Source: CAVYUC01 sp963771595 (lineage in GTDB: Bacteria; Bacteroidota; Bacteroidia; Bacteroidales; Prolixibacteraceae). From it: DNA of 64,000 bases. Where the stretch lies: contig CAVYUC010000020.1 in NCBI GenBank assembly GCA_963771595.1, positions 62,001-126,000 on the forward strand, written 5' to 3'. The notes beneath the pieces were generated by a model, which was not told where the DNA came from, ran no database searches, and worked only from the letters and a program-made list of their open reading frames with translations. Below are positions 33,938 to 44,278 of the stretch, piece by piece. A program made the position numbers and the translations under genes. Each line of letters begins with the position of its first letter. Positions within the stretch are counted from its first letter, which is position 1.

Positions 33938-35050
33938 ATGAACATAACCAGGACAATCAAATATTGGAACAAACAACAAATTGGTACCCGCATCTGTGCA
34001 CGATTTTTATTATGGATTTTGCTTTCAGCGGTTGTTTTATCCTGCGACACTGATCCCTACCAGTCGCAATGGTTTGATGAGGAAGCTTTAACCATTCATC
34101 AATATCTGCAGGCAAATCAGAAGGAATATTCGAAATTCAGTAAACTGCTTGAAAAAGGAAGGTTGCTTGGAACATTGGGCGCTTATAATCCCTACGAAGA
34201 CGGATATACGCTTTTTTTGCCAACCGATGAAGCCGTAGATCGTTTCATCAGCCGGAACGAAAAATATGAAAATTTTGATGATTTACTGCAGGACACAAGT
34301 TTCGTTTATACATTCACGCGCTATCATACCATAAACAGAAAAATACATACCGATAAATTTCCGGATGGTGCACTAACCGACCTGACTCTTACCGGAAACA
34401 GGCTCGTTACCGGTGTTTACACCGATTCTGAAACTGATAACCCGCTTATAAAAATTAACAATGTTGCCCCTGTTGTAAAATCAAACCTGGAAATGACCAA
34501 CGGGTATATTCATGTAGTTTCTGAAGTTCTGCAAAAAGTCGAAATTTCGGGATACGACTGGCTTCAGCAGCAGGATGAATATTCAATTCTGGCGCAGGCA
34601 ATGGAGTATAGCCGAATCAGGCAAAAAATGTGGATGAATACATACACGATTTTTGCTGAACAAGACAGCATTTATCGCAACAACGGGATTTTGAATTTAG
34701 ATGATTTGCTCAACCACATTGCACCTCCCGGGGCATCCGGATCGGCCAAAACCAATGCTTTGTTTAAATTCGCCGCTTACCATATTATGTCGGGGGAGTT
34801 TTACCTGAATGATTTTAGCTGGGGCACCAAAGGTTACTGGACCATGGATAATAAACCGGTTACTGTTAAAGTTGGCCTTGATATTCGAATCAATCCCGGC
34901 TTAATAAATTATGGCATGGAAATCTCCGATTCGGGCGACACCACTGTTATTGATTACATAGAACCGATTTGGGACGATTGCAACATTTTAACCCGCACAG
35001 GCCCGGTTCATTCCATCTCAAACCTGCTGACTTCTGAACCTTTGCCTTAA
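33938..35050 (+). CDS. Fasciclin-domain lipoprotein
   Basis: 370 residues. Signal peptide with lipobox SAVVLSC, lipidated Cys36. One full FAS1 domain (about 50-205): YTLFLPTDEAVDRFI, FTRYHTINRKI and the closing NGYIHVVSEVLQKV. A second, more degenerate FAS1 domain runs to the C-terminus (about 207-370), without a clean closing motif. FAS1 domains are adhesion or binding modules; the protein is probably surface- or outer-membrane-anchored. It converges on a larger fasciclin lipoprotein gene with only 3 bp between stops. Confidence 0.88.
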   Translation: MNITRTIKYWNKQQIGTRICARFLLWILLSAVVLSCDTDPYQSQWFDEEALTIHQYLQANQKEYSKFSKLLEKGRLLGTLGAYNPYEDGYTLFLPTDEAVDRFISRNEKYENFDDLLQDTSFVYTFTRYHTINRKIHTDKFPDGALTDLTLTGNRLVTGVYTDSETDNPLIKINNVAPVVKSNLEMTNGYIHVVSEVLQKVEISGYDWLQQQDEYSILAQAMEYSRIRQKMWMNTYTIFAEQDSIYRNNGILNLDDLLNHIAPPGASGSAKTNALFKFAAYHIMSGEFYLNDFSWGTKGYWTMDNKPVTVKVGLDIRINPGLINYGMEISDSGDTTVIDYIEPIWDDCNILTRTGPVHSISNLLTSEPLP

Positions 35051-35053
35051 AAG

Positions 35054-37282
35054 TTACGGAACAAGCACCTTGTCAATTTCATGAACAACTGTGGAAACCG
35101 CAGCTCCCGCTGAAATCATGATGTTGGTACGATTTTCCTTTTCCGGAATCCGCAAATAGGAATCGCCTTTTTTATCAAGAATTTCAATTACATCCGGCCC
35201 TGTTTGTACAGTAAGTTTTGCTCCGTTTGTGGTATTATAATCTCCCGAAGGTTGTTTATTATCTGTAAATATCATTTCTCCTTTCAGAAAGTGATATTTT
35301 AAAAATTCGCGAAGTTCATCCACGGGAAGTGTATCAGCCTGATAACTGGAAAGCGCTTCATCAGAAGGAACAAAAACAGTGTAATTCTCATTTTTATCCA
35401 TAATAAGGATTTCTGAGGAACCCTCATTTACGAAACCTGCTTTTTTGAGCAAACTGTAAAATTTTGTATTCTGTGAAAGTACGGCCTGAAAGTTTCTGTT
35501 GCTAAAATTAAACCAGTAATTAACACTCCATACTTTTCCGTTGTCGGCTGGTTCATCCAAAGGAACCGGGGAGCAGGTTACCGGCTCAAAACCTTCGTAT
35601 CCTATTGTACATGAAGAAGTACCCTGGATTGTATTATCGGAATGATCCCAGGTTATATATTTACCACCCAATGTCCGTATAAATTCTTTGTTAGCGCTTC
35701 CGTTCGGCACGGATGTTCCAATTTGATTCAGGATTCTGCCGTTAAGGGAATTTCGTCCCAGGCCATCAATTTTGCGCGTCAGCCGGTTAAATTCACTGAA
35801 ATTATATCTATTGGCATCTTTGTCAATCCAATTTAACATCAACGAAGAATCGGCTCTGAGTGCGTAATCCGGAATTGGAAAAAAATACAATTCACCTTCA
35901 TAATTAGCGATTACATCATGTGCGCCGGTATAAAGCAGCGCCTGGCGGAACAATGAGAAATTAGGCCGGCAAAATACCGGTCCGGTTACACTTGTAAAAA
36001 CCCGATCGGGAACATAATTGTCAAGTCCGATAAAGGTGCAGTTACTTCCAAATTCCTTTCTGATAATATCACCTTCATTCTGTTTGTACCGGCCTTTGTT
36101 TCTGAAAATTTTCTGATACTGCCCGGTTGAGGGATATATTGGAAAGGATTTCACATTCTGTGCAATAATAATATCAGCAACATCTTTGGGCAGCGACTGA
36201 TAATCGCGCCAGTGCGGGTAACCTGATTTAACCGTTAAAATACCATCGATGAATTCCCTGAGGGCATCATCCGTTGGAACAAACAAACCGTTATGTTTCA
36301 CCAGAATTTCATTCACATTCGGATTTACGATTCCGGTGCGCTCGCTGTGCAGGGCAAATGCCAGATTGGAATAATTTAAATCCCACAACGTATCCACAAT
36401 TCCTCCAAGCCGCACCTCCGGCTGATTAAAAGTGGCAATCTCATTCGGCTCAAAATCGGGATAATACCAGTAAACCATTTCAAGAAACAGTTTATAGCTT
36501 TCCCCCGGTTTTTCCCTTTCAAGCATTTCTTTTGCATTCAGCATAGGTTTTACTACCCTGTCGATGATGTGAACAAAACCGTTTTCGGCAAAAATATCGG
36601 ACTGTAAAATTTTAGCGCCTGCAAAATATACATTCCCCTGCTCATAAGGTCGGTCGAAATAAAAACTGAAATCTTCAGAAGAAAGACCGTTGAGGGTAAA
36701 ATACTCGTCGTTAAAAACGGGAGCGTATTTTCTTGATTCAACAAATACCTTTTTATACCTTTTTGATTTTGCTGAATCCATCACAATCACTTCTTTTTTG
36801 TTGACATTTTCGATCCAGTATTTCTCTACCGGATTTTTGAACATAGTTTGGCGTTTAAAAGCGTATGAATTCCAGTTTTCGTTTTCTTTTGTTCGCCATC
36901 CGTAGGCACCAAGCGTTTGCAACTGATCAAGCGACCATGGATTCTGAACAACATGAAATTCAGCGATTTTATCCAGCTCTGTTAACGGGATATCGGAAAC
37001 ACTGGCGTAATGATTTTCTGCAAGAAATTCCTTCATCGCTTCGTCGGTTGGCGCAAAAACAGTCCAGCTTCCCGAAACATCCAGAATGGAATCCAATCCT
37101 GCAAGCCGCAAACATTCAGTAAAAAGGGTAAGATTATTCTGTGCCGCCACAGTAGTATATAATTTTCCGGGAAGCCAATCGGGCCTTTGAAATTTCTCCT
37201 GATCAGTTAAATCCTTGCAACCCGCAAATAAACCGGTAAGCAATACAAGTAGAAAAAATACAGTTTTATGATTATCCGTCAT
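35054..37282 (-). CDS. Large multi-fasciclin-domain lipoprotein
   Basis: 742 residues. Lipoprotein signal with Cys22 (LLTGLFAGC). At least three FAS1-type domains: one at about 40-270 (SWTVFAPTDEAMKEFLAENH to NGFVHIIDRVVKP) with a long insertion, a second starting near 335 (GLFVPTDDALREFIDG), and a last one at about 600-742 (YTVFVPSDEALSSY to VVHEIDKVLVP). Cys residues around 555-575 (GTSSCTIGYEGFEPVTCSP) may form a disulfide. Function is probably adhesion or glycan binding at the cell surface. No SusC/SusD pair adjoins it. It ends 3 bp from the convergent fasciclin gene. Confidence 0.88.
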   Translation of the reverse strand: MTDNHKTVFFLLVLLTGLFAGCKDLTDQEKFQRPDWLPGKLYTTVAAQNNLTLFTECLRLAGLDSILDVSGSWTVFAPTDEAMKEFLAENHYASVSDIPLTELDKIAEFHVVQNPWSLDQLQTLGAYGWRTKENENWNSYAFKRQTMFKNPVEKYWIENVNKKEVIVMDSAKSKRYKKVFVESRKYAPVFNDEYFTLNGLSSEDFSFYFDRPYEQGNVYFAGAKILQSDIFAENGFVHIIDRVVKPMLNAKEMLEREKPGESYKLFLEMVYWYYPDFEPNEIATFNQPEVRLGGIVDTLWDLNYSNLAFALHSERTGIVNPNVNEILVKHNGLFVPTDDALREFIDGILTVKSGYPHWRDYQSLPKDVADIIIAQNVKSFPIYPSTGQYQKIFRNKGRYKQNEGDIIRKEFGSNCTFIGLDNYVPDRVFTSVTGPVFCRPNFSLFRQALLYTGAHDVIANYEGELYFFPIPDYALRADSSLMLNWIDKDANRYNFSEFNRLTRKIDGLGRNSLNGRILNQIGTSVPNGSANKEFIRTLGGKYITWDHSDNTIQGTSSCTIGYEGFEPVTCSPVPLDEPADNGKVWSVNYWFNFSNRNFQAVLSQNTKFYSLLKKAGFVNEGSSEILIMDKNENYTVFVPSDEALSSYQADTLPVDELREFLKYHFLKGEMIFTDNKQPSGDYNTTNGAKLTVQTGPDVIEILDKKGDSYLRIPEKENRTNIMISAGAAVSTVVHEIDKVLVP

Positions 37283-37397
37283 TTTTTAAAAACCCGTTTT
37301 AGAAATTCGGGTAAAAATACTATTTAAAAACACATTCAGAAATTAAGAATACAGGAACCACCGAATGAACCATTTACGGTTTTTGTTTTTTGCTGAA

Positions 37398-38516
37398 CTA
37401 TATTTTCACAAATACTTTGTTTTTGTACAGCCAGTAACAAATGTACCATAATGCTGCCCAGGCGGTTATGCTTGTAACCATTTCCACAGTTAATTTGCCA
37501 CCCCACGAAAACAGCAACTCACTGAAAGGATTTAAAATCCGGCTAATCCAGTCGGCGCCGCCTAGGTGAAAAAACAGGTATATAAAAATGCTGTTCATCC
37601 CAACAATAATAAAGAACTGCGATCCTTTGTGGAAACGGCTTTTTACATCAATTAACCAATAACAGAATGCCAGAGCAAGAATTGTCCAACCGCCGCTCGC
37701 CAGCACAAATGATGATGTTGCAATTTTTTTGATAATTGGTGTTACATTAAGCAGGTCGAGCGAATAACCGGCAACCAGTGCTGCAATTCCTGCTATAACC
37801 AAAATCCTTATTTTTTGTGAAGAAGTCCTGTCGCTTTTCAGCAATTTGCCGCAAAGCACTCCCCAAACCGTATGCGCAGTGGTTGACACAAAATTAAGCG
37901 TGGCCCATTCGCTGGCTTTATCCACTCCTTCAATTTTGTTGTTAAACCAGGCTCCAAGATTTTCAAAATTCGTCCACGGATGATTAAAACCTTCCACGGG
38001 AAAAAAGCGATAGGCCAAATCAATTAAAAGCAAAACAACCAGCGTAAAAATTATCTGAAAGCGGTAACTTTTATTCATTATCAGAAAAGCAACCAAATAG
38101 GTAACCGCTAATTGTGCCAGCACATTTTGAAACCTGAAAACCAAATGGCCGGCAGCAACAAAGTACAATGCCCAACCAAAAAACAACAACAAAAATGAAC
38201 GAATTAAAACATGTTGCAGAATTTTGCTGTCGCTGTCTCCCTTTCGTTTGCGGTTCGCAACAGCAAACGGAAGAGCAACACCGACTATAAACATAAAAAA
38301 CGGTTGAATCAAATCCCAAAAATGTAATCCGTGCCAGGTGTGATGGTGAAACTGGGTTCCAATAAAATGGATAAAACCATTGTCGAATTCAAGCAGGTGA
38401 GCGTAAATTTCGGTTGATTCGCCAACCAGCAAAAACATGGTAAGTCCGCGGAAAAAATCGACTGATGCCACTCTCCCCTGGACCGGCGGGGCAAGCGGTT
38501 GTTTCAACGTATTCAT
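37398..38516 (-). CDS. DUF5009/COG4299 multi-pass membrane acyltransferase-like protein
   Basis: 372 residues, about ten membrane helices. The N-terminus has the family hallmark RVASVDFFRGLTMFLLVGES, followed by HHTWHGLHFWDLIQPFFMFI with conserved His/Asp residues. It belongs to the group related to heparan-alpha-glucosaminide N-acetyltransferase (HGSNAT/NagX), predicted to transfer acetyl groups across the membrane to sugars. The exact acceptor is unknown. It stands alone, with fasciclin genes on one side and a 470-bp spacer with a REP-like palindrome on the other. Confidence 0.88.
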   Translation of the reverse strand: MNTLKQPLAPPVQGRVASVDFFRGLTMFLLVGESTEIYAHLLEFDNGFIHFIGTQFHHHTWHGLHFWDLIQPFFMFIVGVALPFAVANRKRKGDSDSKILQHVLIRSFLLLFFGWALYFVAAGHLVFRFQNVLAQLAVTYLVAFLIMNKSYRFQIIFTLVVLLLIDLAYRFFPVEGFNHPWTNFENLGAWFNNKIEGVDKASEWATLNFVSTTAHTVWGVLCGKLLKSDRTSSQKIRILVIAGIAALVAGYSLDLLNVTPIIKKIATSSFVLASGGWTILALAFCYWLIDVKSRFHKGSQFFIIVGMNSIFIYLFFHLGGADWISRILNPFSELLFSWGGKLTVEMVTSITAWAALWYICYWLYKNKVFVKI

Positions 38517-38988
38517 TGGTATAGGTTTTTGTTCATTTATTCAGGTCGAATTCATTTAAAACGGTGCAGGTATTAACTGCAATTCAAACGGAAACAAGTA
38601 TAATCAAATTTGTTGTTTTTACCAGATTTTTGGGATAAAGAAATATCAATGCGGATGAATTTTTGGAACTATTAATATCGAAAAACCCTGTTGTACCTAA
38701 ATTTCTCTATTCTTGGCAATTTTTTTAAAGAAGAAATATATTGCGCCTTTGCAAAAACACGATGCGTTTCAGACTATAAGAGACGCTATGGGTTTCGTAT
38801 AAAGAGATGGGTTTCGTGAGTAGAGACGTGATGCATCGCGTCTCTACAAAGAGGATGCATCGTGTCTCTACAAAGAAAATGCACCATCTTAATGTAAATC
38901 AATAAATTTCGATTTTTTTTACCTTCACATCATTTTTTTCAGGATAAACATTGATTAAGAGCCATTTTAATCCTGTTCAATTAAAATA
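38517..38988. other. Intergenic region with REP-like palindrome
   Basis: 472 bp between DUF5009 and a small hypothetical gene. Apart from the palindromic repeat at 38820-38871 and related GAGACG/GGGTTTCGT words just before it (38777-38820), nothing was recognised. Confidence 0.6.
38820..38871. repeat. REP-like palindrome plus half copy
   Basis: A 28-bp near-perfect palindrome (38820-38847) has arms GTAGAGACGTGATG and CATCGCGTCTCTAC, whose only imperfection is a T-G wobble in RNA. A second half-copy, ending GATGCATCGTGTCTCTAC, follows at 38851-38871. From memory, similar elements are scattered in Bacteroidota and cyanobacterial genomes. Confidence 0.85.
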
Positions 38989-39363
38989 TTATTTTCCCAA
39001 GGTTTTGAAATACCGGCGAAGCAACACTTTTTTTAAATCGCGGACAATAACCTGATGGGCAATAATTTCGACATGATTGTAATGAGGAAGTTCTTGTTCT
39101 GACTTTGAAATTTCACGATCGGTTATATCCACCTGGTAAAGCACCGACAACAATAAATCGTAGTTTTGTTCAACTAACATGGAAATCTGCTCAATTAACT
39201 GGTGATGCAATTCATTGTATGCATTTTCAGTATCGCCCGAAAAAGTAATTTCCACACCAAACATTCCAAAGTCTTTCATGATTTGCGCTGCGGTTTCATT
39301 CACAATTTCAGCCTTATTTAAATGCTGCGAAATATTGCTGTTATTAATTTGCGGAACTGTCAT
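38989..39363 (-). CDS. Conserved hypothetical protein
   Basis: 124 residues from the ATG at 39363 (MTVPQINNSNI); a TTG extension upstream is unlikely. Mostly alpha-helical, no signal peptide or membrane segment. Recognisable stretches are NETAAQIMKDFGMFGVEITF, QLIEQISMLVEQNYDLLLSVLYQVDI and, at the C-terminus, HYNHVEIIAHQVIVRDLKKVLLRRYF. The helical, cytoplasmic character is all that can be said; no domain assigned. It is divergent from the PAQR gene. Confidence 0.65.
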   Translation of the reverse strand: MTVPQINNSNISQHLNKAEIVNETAAQIMKDFGMFGVEITFSGDTENAYNELHHQLIEQISMLVEQNYDLLLSVLYQVDITDREISKSEQELPHYNHVEIIAHQVIVRDLKKVLLRRYFKTLGK

Positions 39364-39533
39364 CTGTTCTTTTTTCAAAACTAACTTAAAATTGATGGAA
39401 TGCAAATTAAATTTGTTTCCGAAATGCCCCGCAGGATATCTTCATAAAAATAAATTATGTGATTATCTTCAGGATGAACAGAATAATTCGTAAATTTCGA
39501 ACAGCAAAATAATACGTTCGAATTTTTTACATC

Positions 39534-40205
39534 ATGAATAAAAACATTCATATTCAAGCTAATAACAAAATTGGATACCGCACTTTAACACCACGGGAAG
39601 AAATTTTTAATGGTATTACCCATGGCATCGGTACATTGCTCAGTATAGCAGCACTGGTTGTTCTTGTTGTATTTTCTGTAACAAAAGGCAATGCCTGGCA
39701 TGTGGTTAGCTTTTCAATTTTTGGCAGCACATTGATTATGTTGTACCTCAGTTCGACACTTTACCACAGTTTTGCAAGTGAAAAAATTAAAAACCTGTTT
39801 GCCCGGTTCGATCATGCTTCCATTTTCCTGCTAATTGCCGGGACTTATACTCCTTTTTTACTCACTGCATTGCGCGGAACTGTTGGTTGGATACTGTTTG
39901 GAATTATCTGGGGACTTACAATTGCCGGAATGATTATCCGCCTGATTTACCTCACCCGTTTTAGAAAACTGATGGTGGGAGTATATGTTGCAATGGGCTG
40001 GATGTTTGTTACTGCAATTGGTCCGATGATGAAAAACCTTCCTGCAATTAGCATAATCTTCCTGTTTCTGGGCGGCATACTTTATTCAATTGGCGTAATT
40101 TTTTACAGCTGGCGCCAATTAAAATACGGCCATGGAATTTGGCACCTTTTTGTTTTAGGCGGAAGTATATCCCACTTTTTTGCGGTGCTTTACAGTTTGA
40201 ATTAA
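39534..40205 (+). CDS. Hemolysin III/PAQR family membrane protein
   Basis: 223 residues, seven membrane helices. Family motifs: RTLTPREEIFNGITHGIGTL at the N-terminus, the SSTLYHSF segment (about 73-80), RFDHASIFLLIAGTYTPFLL (about 90-109) and the C-terminal HGIWHLFVLGGSISHFFAVL with the conserved HxxxH metal-ligand histidines. Despite the historical name there is no reason to call it a toxin; the PAQR fold suggests a zinc-dependent lipid hydrolase. It converges with the rhamnosidase gene. Confidence 0.93.
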   Translation: MNKNIHIQANNKIGYRTLTPREEIFNGITHGIGTLLSIAALVVLVVFSVTKGNAWHVVSFSIFGSTLIMLYLSSTLYHSFASEKIKNLFARFDHASIFLLIAGTYTPFLLTALRGTVGWILFGIIWGLTIAGMIIRLIYLTRFRKLMVGVYVAMGWMFVTAIGPMMKNLPAISIIFLFLGGILYSIGVIFYSWRQLKYGHGIWHLFVLGGSISHFFAVLYSLN

Positions 40206-40229
40206 AAATCAAAGTTTTTTCAATAAATA

Positions 40230-42630
40230 TTAAAGATCGATAGTGGTTATTCCTTTCAATTGCAGTTTTTTTCCTTTCCAGTAAAATGTACCTTCAAGAT
40301 TTTCAGGCAACGTAATTTCTCCTTTAATACCATTTCTTCCGCTTCTTTCAAGTTGAAATAAAATAATTCCATTGGGATGAGGCATTTTCCCGTGAATTTC
40401 CTTCAGTGACCCCAAATGTGGCTCAATTTTCACGGTTTTAAATCCGGGAGAAGCAGGTTCAATTCCGGCAACAGTAGCCAGAAAATCATAGTTGGGACTG
40501 GCGCTCCAGGCATGGCAATCAGAGCGTGTTGGATCAGGTTTTTCTGCAAAAGTGGTTAGCCCCAAATCCAGCATTTCACGCCACAAATTAAGCGTTTCAA
40601 GATATTTATCTGCCAAACCGGCTTCTTTTAAAGCCTGGGTAAGGTAAAACCTGAAGTACATAGTTGGCTGAATTAATTTTTTATCGTTTGCAAAACGCGA
40701 AACGAAATCTGCTTCATCCTCATCCTGAACCGCACCCGCCAGTATGGCAAAAATCTGGGCGTGCATGCTGAATTCGTTCTTTTTCGGGAGTATCGGCAAA
40801 ATAATTTCGGGAATCATCCCAGCAGGTTTTCTTTACAGACTGAACCAAACCAGATGCAATTTTCTCATAATAATCCGCCTTTTCATTTTCACCTGACCAT
40901 CGATGCAAATCAGCTGCATGTTTGGCAGAATATGCCAGATGCAAACTCAAAATTGATGACTGCCCGGAATATCCGCCTTTGGGAACACCACCAATTTGCT
41001 TCTCATTATCCCATGGCCATTCCACTGCCCAATCCACAAAATTCCAGTAACCGGTTCTTCCGAGCAATCCACTTTTATCATCAATCTTCGAAATAAAAAA
41101 ATGCAGCACATTATCGATACCATTTAAAAATGAACTAATAAATAATGAATCATCGCGGTGCATCCAGTAATCGTGAACCATATCTACCCAAAACAATGAA
41201 TATGGCGGAATTACCTGAGGTGTTGATGAAGGATAACGGCTCATGGTGAGTCCTTCACTAAACCGGGAATCATCGTAAACCTGCAAAGCTTTTCGCATCA
41301 GCCGGTCATCACCCGAAACATAAAGTGAGATTAACGCCTGGATTCGTGTATCGCCAACATACTGCAATTGCTCGTAATACGGACAATCGTAATAGGTTTC
41401 GCCGGCACATAAACGGGCGGTGCGCCAGCCAACTTCCCAGATTTTTGAAAGCTGGTCATCATCGCTTTCAAATTCTGCATTTTCCTGAAATGGATATCCT
41501 GTATATTCACTAGTAAAATTATCTATTTGAAGTGGCTCATTTTTAGTAGATACAGTCAGTTGAAGATACCGCCAGGTGCGCAGCCACAGCGGGCGAAACA
41601 GCCTTTCATTTCCTCCATCCGGCAAAAAATAATCGGCGTAACCAATCATTTTCTTACCTTCAACAACATCACGATTTCCTTTCCGGCCATTTTCACCAAA
41701 AAGTGCTTCGGCATATTTTAGCTGAACAGTTGCCCCTTTTCCACCTGAAACAACCAATTCGGGATATGCTGTGGTAAGTTGTCCCTGATCCAGAAGAAGC
41801 ACAACCGTTTGATTGGCTGGAACCGATAGTTTGCTTTTCCCTGAAAGAAAAGTTGCATCCGCCTGAATATTTTCCATCCGGCGAATTTCTGCAAACCGCT
41901 GTATCCGGGCTTCCATCAAGGGAATTGAACGCGGCTCTAGCCCCCACTCTATTCCGGTACCTGCTTCTTTGGGTTTTCCGGCAACCAGTTCGGCTGCCTG
42001 TTCCCAGTTTTCATCATTATAACCTGGTTTTTCCCATCCCCATGGATATTTTGATGCATCCACCTCATCACAAGGCCCAACCACAACAAACTGTCCTTCG
42101 GTAGTTTCACTGTTCGCCCTGGCCGGTGAATATGCTTCGTTTTTAATCACTTTCCATGAGGAATCCGTGTTTATCAATTCTTCTTTTGCTGAATTTCCCT
42201 GCAGAATAAAAGCAGTGCGATTAGAGTGCTGCGCCCAGGGTTTCAGGTTTCCAAAATTCCAGACAACGGCTGAAATTGTATTTTCCCCTTCTATTAAAAA
42301 GGAAGAAATATCAATACTTTCAAAATGCCAGTTCATTAAATCGCCGCGCGAAGGGCCCATACAAACCCGGGTTCCATTTACAAAAAGCTGGTAGCGATTA
42401 TCGGCAGAAACATGAACTATAAATTCATCCGGAGTATGTTGCAACTCCACACTCTTTCTGAAATGATATACGCCATAATCCAGGCCTGAATCATGTGGCC
42501 AGGCAATCCATTTTGCTGACCAGTAACCTTTTAATAAATCAGGGTTTATTTTTGAAGTGGGAACATTTTCAATTGCGGCTGCAGCAAAACTAATGATGAT
42601 GCAGCTTAACAGAACAGTCAGGTTTTTCAT
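40230..42630 (-). pseudogene. GH78-type alpha-L-rhamnosidase, broken by one frameshift
   Basis: A signal peptide (about 1-19) precedes an N-terminal carbohydrate-binding region (HVSADNRYQLFVNGTRVCMG) and an alpha/alpha six-barrel typical of Bac_rhamnosid proteins (CAGETYYDCPYYEQLQYVGD, YSLFWVDMVHDYWMHRDDSL). The first frame ends after FADTPEKERIQHARPDF at 40720. The rest (EFSMHAQIFAILAGAVQD to the C-terminal beta domain) continues in the next frame to 40230. Removing one base in the T5 run at 40780-40784 (A5 in the coding strand) restores a 799-residue protein. It cleaves terminal rhamnose from glycans. It is 10 bp after rhaB, so release and use of rhamnose are linked. True mutation and sequencing error cannot be told apart. 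Confidence 0.9.
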
Positions 42631-42640
42631 AGACTTCTTA

Positions 42641-44110
42641 TTAAATTATACGCTTGAATTTTTCATATGCCGCCAACCAATCCAGCTTTGGCGAAGGAAT
42701 GTATTGAACCACTTTAAAAGAATTCCGGACAATTTCACGAATTTCTGAAAGCGAATTTACAGCTCTCATTGCTTTTGCCTGCATCATAATGTTTCCAATT
42801 GCAGTGGCTTCCACAGGTCCGGCAAAAACCTGAATACCAGTTGCATCTGCAGTTAGCTGGTTCATCATTTCATTATTTGCCCCACCACCAATAATGTGCA
42901 GTTTTTCAATTTTATTACCGGTAACCGATTCAATTTGCTTGATAGTGAATTTATACTTCAGCGCTAAACTGTCATAAATACAGCGGGCAATCTCACCTTT
43001 CGTTTGGGGAACAGGTTGATTGGTATTTTCGCAAAACCGGACGATGGAATCCGACATGTTTCGGGGATTTAAAAACATTGGATCATCAGGATTAATAAGC
43101 GATCTGAACGGTTCAACCTGATTACTTAAGTCTACAATTTCATTCCAGCTAATTTCCTTTTCATCATCCCATATTCGCTTGCATTCCTGAATGAGCCACA
43201 TGCCCATAATATTTTTCAGGAAACGGGTGGTTCCATCAACTCCGCCCTCATTTGTAAAATTCATTTCAAGTGTTTGATCCGAAACTATTGGCACCGGACT
43301 TTCAATTCCCAGCAACGACCAGGTTCCCGAACTTAAATAGGCCCAGTTATCGCCTTCGGCAGGTACCGAAACAATTGCCGAAGCCGTGTCATGCGATGCC
43401 ACTGCAACACATGGAATTTCCCCGCTCCCCGTTTGTTCCGAAATTTCGGGCAGTAGATTACCAATTACTGTTCCGGGTTGAACCAGCTCTTCCGGCAGGT
43501 TTTCAGGTATTTCGCCCGCTTCGAATAGTTTTGTTTCCCACTGTGGCATACCCGGTTTTAGCAACTGTGAAGTACTTGCAATTGTGTACTCATTCTTTTT
43601 AATTCCAGTAAAAAAATAATTCAGCACATCGGGGGTAAATAAAAGACTATTGGCAATTTGTAATCCGGAATAATTTTTTTGAACTGATGCAAACAATTGA
43701 AACAAAGTATTAAATTGCATAAATTGAATTCCTGAAAGCCGGTAAGTTTCTATTTTCGGCAGAATTTTGAAAAATTCTTCCATTGCACTGTCGGTACGAT
43801 GATCGCGATAAGCAAAGGGTAAACCTACCAGGTTTCCTTCAGGCGAAAGCAGCGCATAATCCACACCCCAGGTATCCACACCAACTGATGCCGGCGTCAT
43901 TTTATGCCCGGCAATGCATTTTTTCAACCCAGTTTTTAATTCATCAAACAGGCTGAAAATGTTCCAAAAATAGCTTCCGTGGATAAGTGTCATTTGATTA
44001 TTGAAACGGTGTACTTCCAACAACTCAAGTTTATTATTTTCCAATTTACCAAGAATAGCCCTTCCACTTGATGCGCCAAGATCGAATGCTAAAAACAGGT
44101 TTTTGTCCAT
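42641..44110 (-). CDS. rhaB: Rhamnulokinase
   Basis: 489 residues of the FGGY carbohydrate kinase family. N-terminal ATP-site FDLGASSGRAILG (about 9-21), VGVDTWGVDYALLSPEGNLV (about 75-94), HDTASAIVSVPAEG (about 239-252) and the C-terminal HIIGGGANNEMMNQLTADAT are characteristic of RhaB. It phosphorylates L-rhamnulose to L-rhamnulose-1-phosphate. It is followed by the rhamnosidase gene; no rhaA, rhaD or rhaT is in the window, so the rest of the pathway lies elsewhere. Confidence 0.92.
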   Translation of the reverse strand: MDKNLFLAFDLGASSGRAILGKLENNKLELLEVHRFNNQMTLIHGSYFWNIFSLFDELKTGLKKCIAGHKMTPASVGVDTWGVDYALLSPEGNLVGLPFAYRDHRTDSAMEEFFKILPKIETYRLSGIQFMQFNTLFQLFASVQKNYSGLQIANSLLFTPDVLNYFFTGIKKNEYTIASTSQLLKPGMPQWETKLFEAGEIPENLPEELVQPGTVIGNLLPEISEQTGSGEIPCVAVASHDTASAIVSVPAEGDNWAYLSSGTWSLLGIESPVPIVSDQTLEMNFTNEGGVDGTTRFLKNIMGMWLIQECKRIWDDEKEISWNEIVDLSNQVEPFRSLINPDDPMFLNPRNMSDSIVRFCENTNQPVPQTKGEIARCIYDSLALKYKFTIKQIESVTGNKIEKLHIIGGGANNEMMNQLTADATGIQVFAGPVEATAIGNIMMQAKAMRAVNSLSEIREIVRNSFKVVQYIPSPKLDWLAAYEKFKRII

Positions 44111-44278
44111 TTTGCCTCTTTTATCTTTTCAGCCCAAAATACTATTTTTTAATGAAAGCAGCCATCCTGCGCTGTCATGAAAATAATACTGACAGCTAAA
44201 ATTTTTAAATCGTCGTATATGAAAAATTTTATCGACATTTGATTATTAAAAATATGCATAACCAAAATTTGATTTATC

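Noticed and set aside
39534..40205. Haemolysin/virulence factor
   Set aside because: PAQR family membership does not imply toxin activity; the name is historical.
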